From: an uncultured Acidimicrobiaceae bacterium
Lineage (GTDB): Bacteria; Actinomycetota; Acidimicrobiia; Acidimicrobiales; RAAP-2
Reading direction: 5' to 3'
Assembly: GCA_937975915.1 (NCBI GenBank)
Contig: CALJTY010000042.1
Span: 124,001 to 188,000 of the forward strand
DNA: 64,000 nt
Under the pieces are notes generated by a model. That model searched no databases, was not told the origin of the DNA, and was given only the letters and a program-made list of their open reading frames with translations. The translations under genes and the position numbers were made by a program. Within the stretch, counting starts at the first letter, position 1; each line of letters starts with the position of its first letter. Below are positions 52,447 to 60,846 of the stretch, one piece after another.

Positions 52447-53891
52447 GGCTCGCCGCCAATACCAAGTGCACCTGGATTCATAATGTTTTCTGGGTCAAGG
52501 GCCTTCTTCATTGTTACCAGTACCTCAAACGATGAACCGAGAGCCTCTTTTACGAAGCGTGCACGATTGCGACCAACCCCGTGGTGGTGACTGAGAGCAC
52601 CACCGGTTGCGAGCACAGTCTTTGATGCTGCATCCCATGCACTGCGGTAATAACTGGTTGGATCGCCACCTGGACGCCCAGCAAATGTGAAATAGAGGCA
52701 TGCTCCGTCGTCGTAGGCGTGGCTCTGGTGCACCGAGGCGGCCATTGTTGTTGGAACATCTTTGAGTGCTGCCACAACCTTTTGGTGCATGTCGCTCAAG
52801 ATGTCCCATGAGCCAGACACTTCAATAGTGTCGACAATGATTCCTGCTTCCCATAGGGGAACGAGTGAACTTACGTTGTTGCGGTGCGACAACCACGTGG
52901 CCACGTGCGAGTCGTCAAGTTTCGTTGCCTTCGAGCATTCTTCGCTAACAACCTTCATTGTGGCGTCACAAAGACCCTGGTCTCCCTCATCTAGAACAAT
53001 GAGTGCGCATTGTTCAATTTGGAAGTTGCGCTTGGACTCTGCTTCGTCATAGAGACGAAGCACAGCAGGCTTAGCGCCACGCTTGTAGATGTTCTGACAA
53101 GCTTCAAGGCCGTCTTTAAAGGTGGCAAAGCTGTAGGCACTTCGAAGTTCGTAGGCCGGCTTTACGCGCAGCAACAGGGTCGCTTCAGTAATAACGCCCA
53201 GCGTTCCTTCTGAACCTACGAAGAGCTGCAGCATGTCTGGACCTACTGCTTGGCGTGGTCCACGGTCTCCGATTTTTACGATGTCACCATTAGCCAGAAC
53301 GACAGTTAGGCCACGAACGATGTCTTCAATTTTTCCGTAACGATTTGAGAATTGTCCAGCACCGCGACATGCGAGCCATCCACCAACGGTCGCGAGGTCA
53401 AATGACTGAGGGAAGTGGCCAACGGTCCAACCCTTTTCATTGACAGCTTTTTCTAAGTCAGGACCAAAGACGCCAGCTTCAACGTGCACGAGACCAGAGT
53501 CAGCGTTGATGTTGATTATTTTGTCGAGTCCTGTGAGATCAAGTGCAATCGCACCATCTACGGCAACTGCTCCACCAACAACGCCCGAGCGACCACCTTG
53601 AGGGGTAACTGAAATCTTGTGCTTGGCAGCAATCTTTATGACCTTGGAAACTTCTTCAGTGGTTGTTGGCGTTACGACAACACCTGGCCAGTGAGGCACC
53701 CGGCCTTCATTTACATCACGAATAGAAAGGGGCCACCAGTCGCGACCATGCTGAGCACGAGACTCAGTAGAGACGTCGAAAGAGATTTTCGCAGCAGTTA
53801 AATCATCGAGCAATGCAGTTGGGGCGCTGGCGCCAATTGAATCAGTGTGAGACCCTGCAGGGTAATCATTGGGCATTGTCGGTTTAGTCAT
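52440..53891 (-). CDS. FAD-binding oxidase resembling alkyl-dihydroxyacetonephosphate synthase
   Basis: 483 residues. FAD-linked (PCMH) domain near 70-240 with VTPQGGRSGVVGGAVAVDG and the segment DLATVGGWLACRGAGQFSNRYGKIEDIV; C-terminal oxidase domain ends YFTFAGRPGGDP ... GGALSHHHGVGRNRARFVKEAL, the HHHGVG motif of AGPS enzymes, and a DPENIMNPGALG close. AGPS exchanges a fatty acyl for a fatty alcohol on acyl-DHAP to make ether lipids. An alternative is a GlcD-like D-lactate/glycolate dehydrogenase. ATG start follows a TAGGGT by six bases; the glpK gene overlaps it, so the operon has an internal promoter. Confidence 0.75.
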   Translation of the reverse strand: MTKPTMPNDYPAGSHTDSIGASAPTALLDDLTAAKISFDVSTESRAQHGRDWWPLSIRDVNEGRVPHWPGVVVTPTTTEEVSKVIKIAAKHKISVTPQGGRSGVVGGAVAVDGAIALDLTGLDKIININADSGLVHVEAGVFGPDLEKAVNEKGWTVGHFPQSFDLATVGGWLACRGAGQFSNRYGKIEDIVRGLTVVLANGDIVKIGDRGPRQAVGPDMLQLFVGSEGTLGVITEATLLLRVKPAYELRSAYSFATFKDGLEACQNIYKRGAKPAVLRLYDEAESKRNFQIEQCALIVLDEGDQGLCDATMKVVSEECSKATKLDDSHVATWLSHRNNVSSLVPLWEAGIIVDTIEVSGSWDILSDMHQKVVAALKDVPTTMAASVHQSHAYDDGACLYFTFAGRPGGDPTSYYRSAWDAASKTVLATGGALSHHHGVGRNRARFVKEALGSSFEVLVTMKKALDPENIMNPGALGIGGEPW

Positions 53892-53897
53892 GACTGA

Positions 53898-53903
53898 ACC
53901 CTA
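53898..53903 (-). promoter_or_regulatory. Leaderless -10 element of the AGPS-like gene
   Basis: Minus-strand TAGGGT, six bases, ATG at 53891. It lies at the end of glpD, indicating an internal promoter in the glycerol operon. Confidence 0.6.
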
Positions 53904-55493
53904 CAGAATTAGCCCCGCACTAGTAAATTCACTCTCAACGAGCTGCGCATATGTTGCGATTTGAGCATCAATTTCGCTTGTCGACCAGCCAAAAATTGGT
54001 GCAACTTCTTCGCAAATTACCCGAGCGGCCTTGAGCGTGGCCCTGGCATCGTGCAGATGTGCTCGAGTTCTACGTGTCAGAAGGTCCACGAGTGATGTGG
54101 CCATCTCATTTTCAACACTAAAGACGAACTCAGCAAGAAGGTATGGCTGGCCGGTAATAGGTGAAGTTCCGAGGTGCGGATTCTTTTCAATTGAGGCCAG
54201 GATCTCTTGGGCATCAGAACCGAATCGTTGATACAAGTGCTGCTCGATTTCATTTGATGGACGCCAATTACTCGTTCCGTGAAACCTTAGATTTCTGGTT
54301 CGAACTGATTTCAGATTTGAGAAGTATGGCTTCAGCGCATCAACAGTGTCTTCAGCCATTTGACGATACGTGGTCCACTTTCCACCCGTGATGTGCACAA
54401 CGCCGTCACCTGAGTCAGTCACTTGGTGGCGCCTAGAAAGGTCCGCGGTGCGCTCACTCAGCTCTTTGCCATTCTTTGGCGCAAGCAGTGGACGAAGCCC
54501 CGCCCATAGACCAGTGATGTCACTGGTGGTGAGGTTTGACGAAGTTGAGTTGTTGGCCGCTTTCAACAAGTACTCAATGTCTTCTGGTGTGCACAGAGGT
54601 GTATCAATTGATCCGTCGTACGCGGTATCAGTTGTGCCAATAAAAGTAAATGGTGCGTCTTCAAATGGAACCACAAAAATGCTTCGTCGGTCTCCCGGGA
54701 CGCTGAATACTGCAGCGACGTCGGCGGGGAGGCGCTCACGTGGAACGCTGACGTGCACACCCTTGGCTGGCTTGATGTGGTGAGTGGCGTCATGCTTCAC
54801 CATGGTGAAGACATCGTCTGCCCATACTCCCGAGGCATTTACCAATGATCGAGTGGCGATCTTGAATTCTTTTCCACTCAGTTCATCGCGACATATAACG
54901 CCGTTCACGATTCCCGCTTCATCTCTCGTGACACTGAGTGCTCGCACGTAGGTCGCAACATCGGCGTTGAAGTCCAGCGCAGCGCTTCTGCAAATACTTA
55001 GAGCAACTCGTGCATCGTCTCCTCGTGCGTCCATGTAGATGAATGCCGCTTCGAGATTGTGTGCCTTAAGTGTTGGTAGGTGATCAACAGCTTCAGATGG
55101 TGTGATCTTTTTGTAACGCTTTCCAATTCTCCATCCACCGGTGATGTCGTAGAGACGTAGTGCTGAGCCGTACGCCTTAACAAGTGTTTTGCGCATGACT
55201 GCGTTGTTGGCAAAAATTGGAATCAAAAATGGCAAGGGGCGGACCAAGAACGGCGCGTTCTCCAAGAGTCTTTGGCGTTCACGAAGATTTTCATAAACGA
55301 GCTTGAACTCTTTTTGCTGCAAGTAGCGAAGGCCACCGTGCACCATCTTCGATGACTTTGAACTTGTTCCACTGGCAATGTCACCTAAGTCAATGAGTGC
55401 CACACTTAGGCCACGTGAAGCAGCGTCGAGTGCCACCCCGGCTCCGGTCATTCCCGCACCGATAACTACAAGGTCGTAGGTCTTGGTGGCCAT
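53901..55493 (-). CDS. glpD: Glycerol-3-phosphate dehydrogenase, FAD-dependent
   Basis: About 530 residues from ATG 55493 (MATKTYDLVVIG); the in-frame GTG at 55529 is an alternative. FAD-binding YDLVVIGAGMTGAGVALDAASRGL, then SSKMVHGGLRYLQQKEFKLV near 60, GVWADDVFTM near 215, FIGTTDTAYDGSIDTP near 290 and AGLRPLL near 340, all GlpD landmarks. It oxidises glycerol-3-phosphate to DHAP at the membrane. First gene of the glycerol/ether-lipid-like operon. Divergent from the acyl-CoA dehydrogenase. Confidence 0.92.
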   Translation of the reverse strand: MATKTYDLVVIGAGMTGAGVALDAASRGLSVALIDLGDIASGTSSKSSKMVHGGLRYLQQKEFKLVYENLRERQRLLENAPFLVRPLPFLIPIFANNAVMRKTLVKAYGSALRLYDITGGWRIGKRYKKITPSEAVDHLPTLKAHNLEAAFIYMDARGDDARVALSICRSAALDFNADVATYVRALSVTRDEAGIVNGVICRDELSGKEFKIATRSLVNASGVWADDVFTMVKHDATHHIKPAKGVHVSVPRERLPADVAAVFSVPGDRRSIFVVPFEDAPFTFIGTTDTAYDGSIDTPLCTPEDIEYLLKAANNSTSSNLTTSDITGLWAGLRPLLAPKNGKELSERTADLSRRHQVTDSGDGVVHITGGKWTTYRQMAEDTVDALKPYFSNLKSVRTRNLRFHGTSNWRPSNEIEQHLYQRFGSDAQEILASIEKNPHLGTSPITGQPYLLAEFVFSVENEMATSLVDLLTRRTRAHLHDARATLKAARVICEEVAPIFGWSTSEIDAQIATYAQLVESEFTSAGLIL

Positions 55494-55553
55494 TGCACTT
55501 AGTGCGCTATCACGCTTAAAAATTGTCACGACTCATGTTGTCACAAAGCCAAC

Positions 55554-55559
55554 TATCGT
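55554..55559 (+). promoter_or_regulatory. Leaderless -10 element of the acyl-CoA dehydrogenase gene
   Basis: TATCGT, seven bases, ATG at 55567. Confidence 0.5.
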
Positions 55560-55566
55560 TCTGAAC

Positions 55567-56736
55567 ATGGACTTTGAACTATCAGATGAACTTAAGAGCC
55601 TCCAGCAAACGGTAAGGCGCATCGCCCAAGAAAAGATCAAGCCAAGGGCTCGAGAAATCGACGCAACGGGTGAGTATCCCCAGGACATCTTTGATGAATT
55701 CAAGAAGGCTGACCTACTGGGTCTCTGCATTCCAGAGGAATACGGTGGCTCAGGTGCTGGAATCCTTGGCCTCACAATCGCCATTGAAGAAGTAACGAAG
55801 TACTCAAACGTAATTGGACTGATGTTGCTTCTAACTCGACTTCCGTCGGGGCCAATCATGATCGCTGGAACAGAAGAGCAGAAACTTCGCTACCTACCTG
55901 GCATCGCAAATGGAAGCCAGCGTGCGTCGTTCTGTCTCTCAGAACCAGGAGCTGGATCAGACGTGGCGGGAATGCAGACAACTGCAAAAGCCGACCCAGA
56001 CGTAACTGGTGGCTACATCCTCAATGGAACAAAATGCTGGATCTCAGGTGGAATGCAGGCTGACTGGTTCATTGTGTTCGCGAAGAAGGGTGACGCATCA
56101 TCTCGTCTCCACTCTGAGATTGGTTGCTTCATTGTTGATGCAAATACTCCGGGACTTAGTCGTCCTCGCGTAGACCGCAAGATGGGTGTTCGAGGCATTG
56201 ACACCGCCGACATTGTTTTTGACAATGTTCACATTGGCCCTAAGCAAGAAATCCACGGTGGGTTCATGCTCATCATGCAAGCGCTCAACGCAATGCGACC
56301 AATTGTGGCAGCACGAGGAATTGGCCTCGCTGAAGGCGCGCTCATGTACGCAACGGACTACGTAAAGAATCGTCCAGCATTCGGAAAAACAATTTCTGAG
56401 TTCCAAGGCATTCAGTGGGAGATCGCTAAGTGTGCAACTGAAATTGAAGCCGCACGACTCCTGACCTACCGCGCCGCCTGTCTTGCAGATGATGGCAAGT
56501 TCACTAAGGAATACGTTCCCGTGCTCTCGATGTGTAAGTACTACGCCGCAGAAGTTGCCGTAAGGGCTTCAGGTATTGCGCTTCAGATGCTCGGTGCTGC
56601 TGGATACATGGAAGATCACCCAATGGAGCTCTACTACCGCGATGCTCGCCAGCTAACGATTGTTGAAGGATCGAGCCAAGTGCAACTAGGGCTCATTGGT
56701 AAGGGTGTTCTCGGTCACGATCTTTGGTGGGACTAA
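55567..56736 (+). CDS. Acyl-CoA dehydrogenase
   Basis: 389 residues from ATG 55567; the upstream in-frame extension overlaps glpD. N-terminal helix bundle MDFELSDELKSLQQTVRRIA, signatures CIPEEYGGSGAGILGL near 60, CLSEPGAGSDVAGMQTTA near 125 and the C-terminal QMLGAAGYMEDHPMELYYRDARQLTIVEGSSQVQ near 340-372, which carries the catalytic-acid region. It oxidises acyl-CoA to enoyl-CoA with FAD. Forms an operon with the acyl-CoA racemase six bases downstream. Confidence 0.92.
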   Translation: MDFELSDELKSLQQTVRRIAQEKIKPRAREIDATGEYPQDIFDEFKKADLLGLCIPEEYGGSGAGILGLTIAIEEVTKYSNVIGLMLLLTRLPSGPIMIAGTEEQKLRYLPGIANGSQRASFCLSEPGAGSDVAGMQTTAKADPDVTGGYILNGTKCWISGGMQADWFIVFAKKGDASSRLHSEIGCFIVDANTPGLSRPRVDRKMGVRGIDTADIVFDNVHIGPKQEIHGGFMLIMQALNAMRPIVAARGIGLAEGALMYATDYVKNRPAFGKTISEFQGIQWEIAKCATEIEAARLLTYRAACLADDGKFTKEYVPVLSMCKYYAAEVAVRASGIALQMLGAAGYMEDHPMELYYRDARQLTIVEGSSQVQLGLIGKGVLGHDLWWD

Positions 56737-56742
56737 GTACTA

Positions 56743-57876
56743 ATGGCTGGTCCACTCCAAGGAATAAAAGTAATTGAACTCGCAGGTATTGGCCCTGGTC
56801 CCTACGCCTGCATGTTGCTCGCAGACCTTGGCGCAGAAGTTCTTCGCTTAGAGCGTGGAGACTTCGATGCATCGGACGCTCCAACATGGGATCTGCTCAA
56901 CAGGTCACGACCATCAGTGGCGGTTGATTTAAAGAATGAATCTGGACGCGAACTGGTGCTCCAACTCTGTGAACAAGCAGACGTGCTTATTGAAGGTTTT
57001 CGCCCAGGTGTTACTGAACGCTTAGGCGTTGGTCCAGATGACGTTTGGAAGCGCAACCCCAAGCTCGTCTACGGAAGAATGACTGGCTACGGCCAAGAAG
57101 GCCCACTGAGCCAACTCGCGGGCCACGACATTAACTACATCTCTGTTTCTGGTGCCCTGTGGCCACTGGGCCGTGCTGGAGATAAGCCAGTGCCACCACT
57201 CAATTTGGTCGGTGACTTCGGCGGAGGAGCATTGTTCTTAGTATTCGGCGTTCTTGCTGCATTGTTGCACGCGCGTGAAACCGGTGAAGGTCAAGTAGTT
57301 GACACGGCAATGGTCGACGGCGCAGCTTCACTTACAACCATGACGCACGCCTTCATGAACATGGGCTACTGGAATGAAGAGCGCGGAGTCAACATGCTCG
57401 ACACCGGTGCGCACTTTTATGAAGTGTATGAAACCAGTGACGGCAAATACATGGCGGTCGGAGCGATCGAGTCAAAGTTCTACGCCGAGCTACTTGAGGG
57501 CCTAGGACTTAGCAGTGCTGAACTACCGGCACAGATGGACCGCGATCAGTGGCCAGCAATGAAGGAGCGTTTCACTGAGGTCTTTCTCACCAAGACCCGT
57601 GACGAGTGGACCGCAATTTTTGAGGGAACTGATGCTTGTACGACGCCGGTGCTTTCGCCAAGTGAAGCGGCACACCATCCTTACAATGCACAACGAAATG
57701 TTTTCTCAACACAAAGTGCAAGACAACCAAATCCAGCACCGAGGTTTTCAAAATCGCCGGGCGAAATTGGAACTCCGCCAAGCGCACCGGGTGCACGTAC
57801 GCGTGAAGGATTACAAAGTTGGGGAATTAGCGAAGAGCAGATAACAGCTCTGAAAGCTGCGGGCGCGTTCGGCTAG
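56743..57876 (+). CDS. CaiB/BaiF CoA-transferase family, alpha-methylacyl-CoA racemase-like
   Basis: 377 residues. KVIELAGIGPGPYACMLLADLGAEVLRLE at the N-terminus, the catalytic region GHDINYISVSGAL (His) near 128, NLVGDFGGGALFLVFGVLAALL (Asp) near 152-172 and QVVDTAMVDGAASL near 185. Those residues match the AMACR/Mcr subgroup, which epimerises 2-methylacyl-CoA so that branched acyl-CoA can be dehydrogenated. The acyl-CoA dehydrogenase partner immediately upstream supports branched fatty-acid breakdown. Confidence 0.88.
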   Translation: MAGPLQGIKVIELAGIGPGPYACMLLADLGAEVLRLERGDFDASDAPTWDLLNRSRPSVAVDLKNESGRELVLQLCEQADVLIEGFRPGVTERLGVGPDDVWKRNPKLVYGRMTGYGQEGPLSQLAGHDINYISVSGALWPLGRAGDKPVPPLNLVGDFGGGALFLVFGVLAALLHARETGEGQVVDTAMVDGAASLTTMTHAFMNMGYWNEERGVNMLDTGAHFYEVYETSDGKYMAVGAIESKFYAELLEGLGLSSAELPAQMDRDQWPAMKERFTEVFLTKTRDEWTAIFEGTDACTTPVLSPSEAAHHPYNAQRNVFSTQSARQPNPAPRFSKSPGEIGTPPSAPGARTREGLQSWGISEEQITALKAAGAFG

Positions 57877-58109
57877 ATGTTTACAACGGGGCACGTGAGA
57901 GTACGTGTGATCCCCGGAACCTTTTGGATTGCACCAACGATGAACTTTCCAAGTTGGTCAACGCTCTCAGCCTCGCAACGAACAATTACGTCGTAGGGGC
58001 CAGTTACTTCGAAAGACTCAAGTACGCCGGGCACGTTGCGTGTAGCAAGAACAACGTTTTCGCTTGAGCCAATTTCTGACTGAATCAAGATGTATGCCTG
58101 AACTGACAT
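57873..58109 (-). CDS. Stand-alone Lrp/AsnC ligand-binding (RAM) domain protein
   Basis: 78 residues with no HTH. The ferredoxin-like RAM domain is recognisable: AYILIQSEIGSSENVV, ARNVPGVLESFEVTGPYDVIVRCEAES, and VPGITRTLTCPVV. Such stand-alone domains are common in Actinobacteria and bind amino-acid-like ligands; target unknown. SD AAAGG before the ATG. Tail-to-tail with the racemase, overlapping by 4 bp. Confidence 0.85.
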   Translation of the reverse strand: MSVQAYILIQSEIGSSENVVLATRNVPGVLESFEVTGPYDVIVRCEAESVDQLGKFIVGAIQKVPGITRTLTCPVVNI

Positions 58110-58162
58110 GTGATGCCTTTCAATGGAAGTGACTACATTATTGCCGCTTTAGTCTCGATTCG

Positions 58163-58381
58163 CTAATCGCGGCTGAACCTCTTGCCAATATGCCATTGGT
58201 GGCAGTAGTCGCAGCGGTAGGCGTCAAGTTCGGCACCATTAAGAGTCCACGCAAGCTGGGCTGCGCTCTTGGCTTCACTTTGAGTTCGGTAAGGGCTTTT
58301 TGGTGTGCCTTCACGCGTGAAGTGTGAAGACACTCGACCAAGTGGCCTCACTGCATCGGGTTTTTTACGTCTGTGCTTCAT
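58163..58381 (-). CDS. Small zinc-finger-like protein
   Basis: 72 basic residues with a C-terminal CDYCHQWHIGKRF in which two Cys and two His could form a zinc knuckle (CxxC...H...H). A shorter frame to 58341 in another phase is an artefact. I do not recognise a family; nucleic-acid binding is inferred from charge. Divergent from the DUF3039 gene with 38 bp between starts. Confidence 0.6.
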   Translation of the reverse strand: MKHRRKKPDAVRPLGRVSSHFTREGTPKSPYRTQSEAKSAAQLAWTLNGAELDAYRCDYCHQWHIGKRFSRD

Positions 58382-58406
58382 GTCACATAAACACTACCCA
58401 GATGGA

Positions 58407-58412
58407 TAGGGT
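58407..58412 (+). promoter_or_regulatory. Leaderless -10 element of the DUF3039 gene
   Basis: TAGGGT, seven bases, GTG at 58420; supports that start over 58324 or 58402. Confidence 0.5.
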
Positions 58413-58419
58413 TTTAGAC

Positions 58420-58704
58420 GTGAGCATTCAGTCCGACACAGAACTTCATGTAGTTACGACACCTCAAATAGATGAAGGTGACCACGAACGCTTCACGCAC
58501 ATTGTTCTTGAAGGCTTCACTAAGAAAAGTGGAAAGTTCAAAAAACTGAATAACTCGGTCGTCGAGGGAATGATTAATGCAACGCCAGTTAAGGCTCTAT
58601 GTGGAAAAGAATGGGTACCAGGCAAGGACCCGAAGAAGTATCCACTCTGTCCAACTTGCAAAGAGATTGCCACTTCAATGGGATGGACCCTTCCCGAAGG
58701 TTAG
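58420..58704 (+). CDS. DUF3039 family protein
   Basis: About 94 residues from GTG 58420. The family signature is clear: GDHERFTHIV near 25, then the NATPVKALCGKEWVPGKDPKKYPLCPTCKEIATSMGW-type end, with single Cys and CPTC forming a likely zinc site. DUF3039 is an actinobacterial family of unknown function. It is followed after 32 bases by the FMN reductase gene on the same strand. Confidence 0.8.
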   Translation: MSIQSDTELHVVTTPQIDEGDHERFTHIVLEGFTKKSGKFKKLNNSVVEGMINATPVKALCGKEWVPGKDPKKYPLCPTCKEIATSMGWTLPEG

Positions 58705-58736
58705 AAGTCCACTTTTCGCTAGTAGGGTCAACTGTC

Positions 58737-59342
58737 ATGAAAAAAATTCTCGTACTCTCAGGCTCGCTTCGAAAAGATTCATTCAATTCACGTCTCGCTA
58801 ACTACATTTCCAAGAATCTTCCAAGTGGCTACGAAGCAACCTCATTCGACCTTGGACAAATCCCGCTGTACAACAGCGACATTGACGGTGAGAATTCACC
58901 AACAGGAGTTGTTGCGTTCAGAGATGCACTAAAAGACGCCGACGGAGTGTTCTGGACTAGCCCTGAGTACAACTACGCAATTCCCGGTGTGGTGAAGAAC
59001 GCAATCGACTGGGCGAGTCGACCAATGATGCCAAAGAACAGCATTGTTGGAAAGCCAATGAACGCAGTTGTGGCAACGATGTCTCCTACCAATGGTTCGA
59101 GAGCTCTCGCTGACATCAAGCGCATCTGGAATAACTGTGGTGGTTACTCAGTAATGACCTATGACACGGTGCTGCAAGCAGCGCACACACGCTTTATCGA
59201 TGACAACGGCACTGACTCACTCGAGCCAATGGCTAAGACAACCGTTGACATGTGCATTGCCAACCTTGTTCGTGCGATTGAGTTGAACGCCGGTGCCACA
59301 CCACTCGCTAACTGGGAAGCATTCATTGCTTCGATGAAATAA
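58737..59342 (+). CDS. NADPH-dependent FMN reductase (flavodoxin-like, ChrR/Azr type)
   Basis: 201 residues from ATG 58737 (earlier in-frame starts overlap the DUF3039 gene). Flavodoxin-fold motifs LSGSLRKDSFNSRLAN at the N-terminus, TSPEYNYAIPGVVKNAIDWASR near 80 with the SPEYN FMN loop. These reduce quinones, azo dyes or chromate using NAD(P)H. A TAGGGT lies eight bases upstream. First gene of a three-gene run with the amidotransferase and ATP-grasp ligase; its stop overlaps the next start by one base. Confidence 0.85.
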   Translation: MKKILVLSGSLRKDSFNSRLANYISKNLPSGYEATSFDLGQIPLYNSDIDGENSPTGVVAFRDALKDADGVFWTSPEYNYAIPGVVKNAIDWASRPMMPKNSIVGKPMNAVVATMSPTNGSRALADIKRIWNNCGGYSVMTYDTVLQAAHTRFIDDNGTDSLEPMAKTTVDMCIANLVRAIELNAGATPLANWEAFIASMK

Positions 59343-60013
59343 TGCCAAACGTTCTTTTCATCCAACACGAAGAAGAAGATCGTCCAGGACTCGTTGGTGA
59401 ATCGTTCGCGAAACTTGGCTACAACGTCTACCTAGAAGCACTCAACGAAGGACTGCCAACACCGTCTGTAGATGGAATGGACGCACTGGTAATTCTTGGC
59501 TCAAAAGAATCCGTCTATGACCCTGAAGTTAAAGCTGCATGGTTTGATCGTGAGTTGGAACTCATTGGTGACGCAGTAGCTAAGGACATTCCAGTTTTAG
59601 GAATCTGCTTTGGCGCCCAAGCCCTTTGCACCTTTCATGGTGGCAAGGTTTCAAAGGCCGAGGAAGCAGAAATTGGTTGGTACGACATTGAACCAGTTGC
59701 TGGATCGGGAATTTCTTCTGGCCCTTGGTTTGAGTTTCACTTCGATTCGTGCAGCACACCAGAGAACGCAGAAATTCTTGCGAGCTCGCCGCGTGCGGTG
59801 CAGGCATTTGCCGTTGGCAAAAACCTGGCCGTCCAATTCCATCCAGAGATTGACGGACAGCTGCTTAACGAATGGTTTGAGCTTTCACGTGATCCAGGAA
59901 TGTACTCAACCGCGATGCTGGAGCAAGCAGTGGATGAAACTCCAGAAGCACGACGTCGAGTGGCAGCGCTCGTGAACACCTTCTTAGAGCGCGCTGGGCT
60001 CAAAGCAAACTAG
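59342..60013 (+). CDS. Class I glutamine amidotransferase-like protein
   Basis: 223 residues. Catalytic Cys in PVLGICFGAQALC near 85 and His/Glu in LAVQFHPEID near 162 form the triad. The middle LVILGSKESVYDP replaces the usual phosphate-binding loop, and the length fits stand-alone GATases such as GMP synthase-like and gamma-Glu hydrolases. Next to an ATP-grasp ligase, amide transfer or peptide trimming on a shared substrate is possible. Overlaps the FMN reductase stop by one base; two bases separate it from the ligase. Confidence 0.82.
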   Translation: MPNVLFIQHEEEDRPGLVGESFAKLGYNVYLEALNEGLPTPSVDGMDALVILGSKESVYDPEVKAAWFDRELELIGDAVAKDIPVLGICFGAQALCTFHGGKVSKAEEAEIGWYDIEPVAGSGISSGPWFEFHFDSCSTPENAEILASSPRAVQAFAVGKNLAVQFHPEIDGQLLNEWFELSRDPGMYSTAMLEQAVDETPEARRRVAALVNTFLERAGLKAN

Positions 60014-60015
60014 TA

Positions 60016-60822
60016 GTGGCTGTCTTCGCCATTCTCACAAGTGCGCGAGAAAAAGGACGCACCGGTCCGGCTTCGGCGAACTACGAAATAGGTCGCAATA
60101 ATTCTCTCGCAGAAAACCTGATGCTTCGAGGTCATGAAGTTGTGATGTGGTGGGATGAACCCGCTGGCGATTTACTCAGAAGCGACATAGACCTCGCAGT
60201 TCTAAGAAGCGGTAAAGCCGTGAATATCTCTCGTGGCCTAGCTCTTGAGCAACGTGGTGTGCTGGTGCTTAACAATCCATCGCTTCATGACAATGCGAGT
60301 GATAAATGGAAAACCGCTCTCGCATTTGAGCGTGATGGCATCACTCACCCGAGCACTCACCTCGCCAAGGGTCCAGTTAAGGAAATTCAAGTTGTTTTAA
60401 AGAAACGCAGGGGCAGCGGGGGACACGGCGTAGAAAAAGTCCCTGGCACCGACGTTCCTAATGACGAGTCGTACATTGTCCAGCCGCTCGTCGAATGGAC
60501 TGACGACTTGCGAGCGACGGTCATCAATGGTGAGGTTGTCTACACCCTTCGTCGCCGACCAGCGCCGGGTGAGTGGCGAACAAACCTCGCACAGGGTTCT
60601 CATTTTGAAGAAGCCACGGACGTTCCAGAAGAAGCAAAAGAACTTGCGGTTGAAGCTACGAAGTCTCTTGGTCTGTTGTGGAGTGGGGTTGACCTTCTCT
60701 TGGGCCCTGATGGATGGGTGGTCCTAGAAGCAAACCCTGGAACAACCCTGTATGGCGCAACTCGTCCAGACGGAGTTCGTATTGTTGATCACCTCGCTGC
60801 TTTTCTCGAATCGCAACTTTGA
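60016..60822 (+). CDS. RimK-like ATP-grasp ligase
   Basis: 268 residues. An N-terminal domain, then the ATP-grasp core: KRRGSGGHGVEKV near 130-142 (glycine-rich loop), YIVQPLVEWTDDLRATVINGEVV near 155, and GLLWSGVDLLLGPDGWVVLEANPGTTL near 225-250 with the Mg-binding Asp, Glu and Asn. ATP-grasp RimK-type enzymes join an amino acid or acid to a carboxylate. GTG start. With the amidotransferase it may act on a small peptide or cofactor; substrate unknown. Confidence 0.78.
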   Translation: MAVFAILTSAREKGRTGPASANYEIGRNNSLAENLMLRGHEVVMWWDEPAGDLLRSDIDLAVLRSGKAVNISRGLALEQRGVLVLNNPSLHDNASDKWKTALAFERDGITHPSTHLAKGPVKEIQVVLKKRRGSGGHGVEKVPGTDVPNDESYIVQPLVEWTDDLRATVINGEVVYTLRRRPAPGEWRTNLAQGSHFEEATDVPEEAKELAVEATKSLGLLWSGVDLLLGPDGWVVLEANPGTTLYGATRPDGVRIVDHLAAFLESQL

Positions 60823-60834
60823 GCCTTTCCTAAG

Positions 60835-60840
60835 TAGGAT
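60835..60840 (+). promoter_or_regulatory. Leaderless -10 element of the RNA methyltransferase gene
   Basis: TAGGAT, six bases, GTG at 60847. Confidence 0.65.
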
Positions 60841-60846
60841 TACTAG

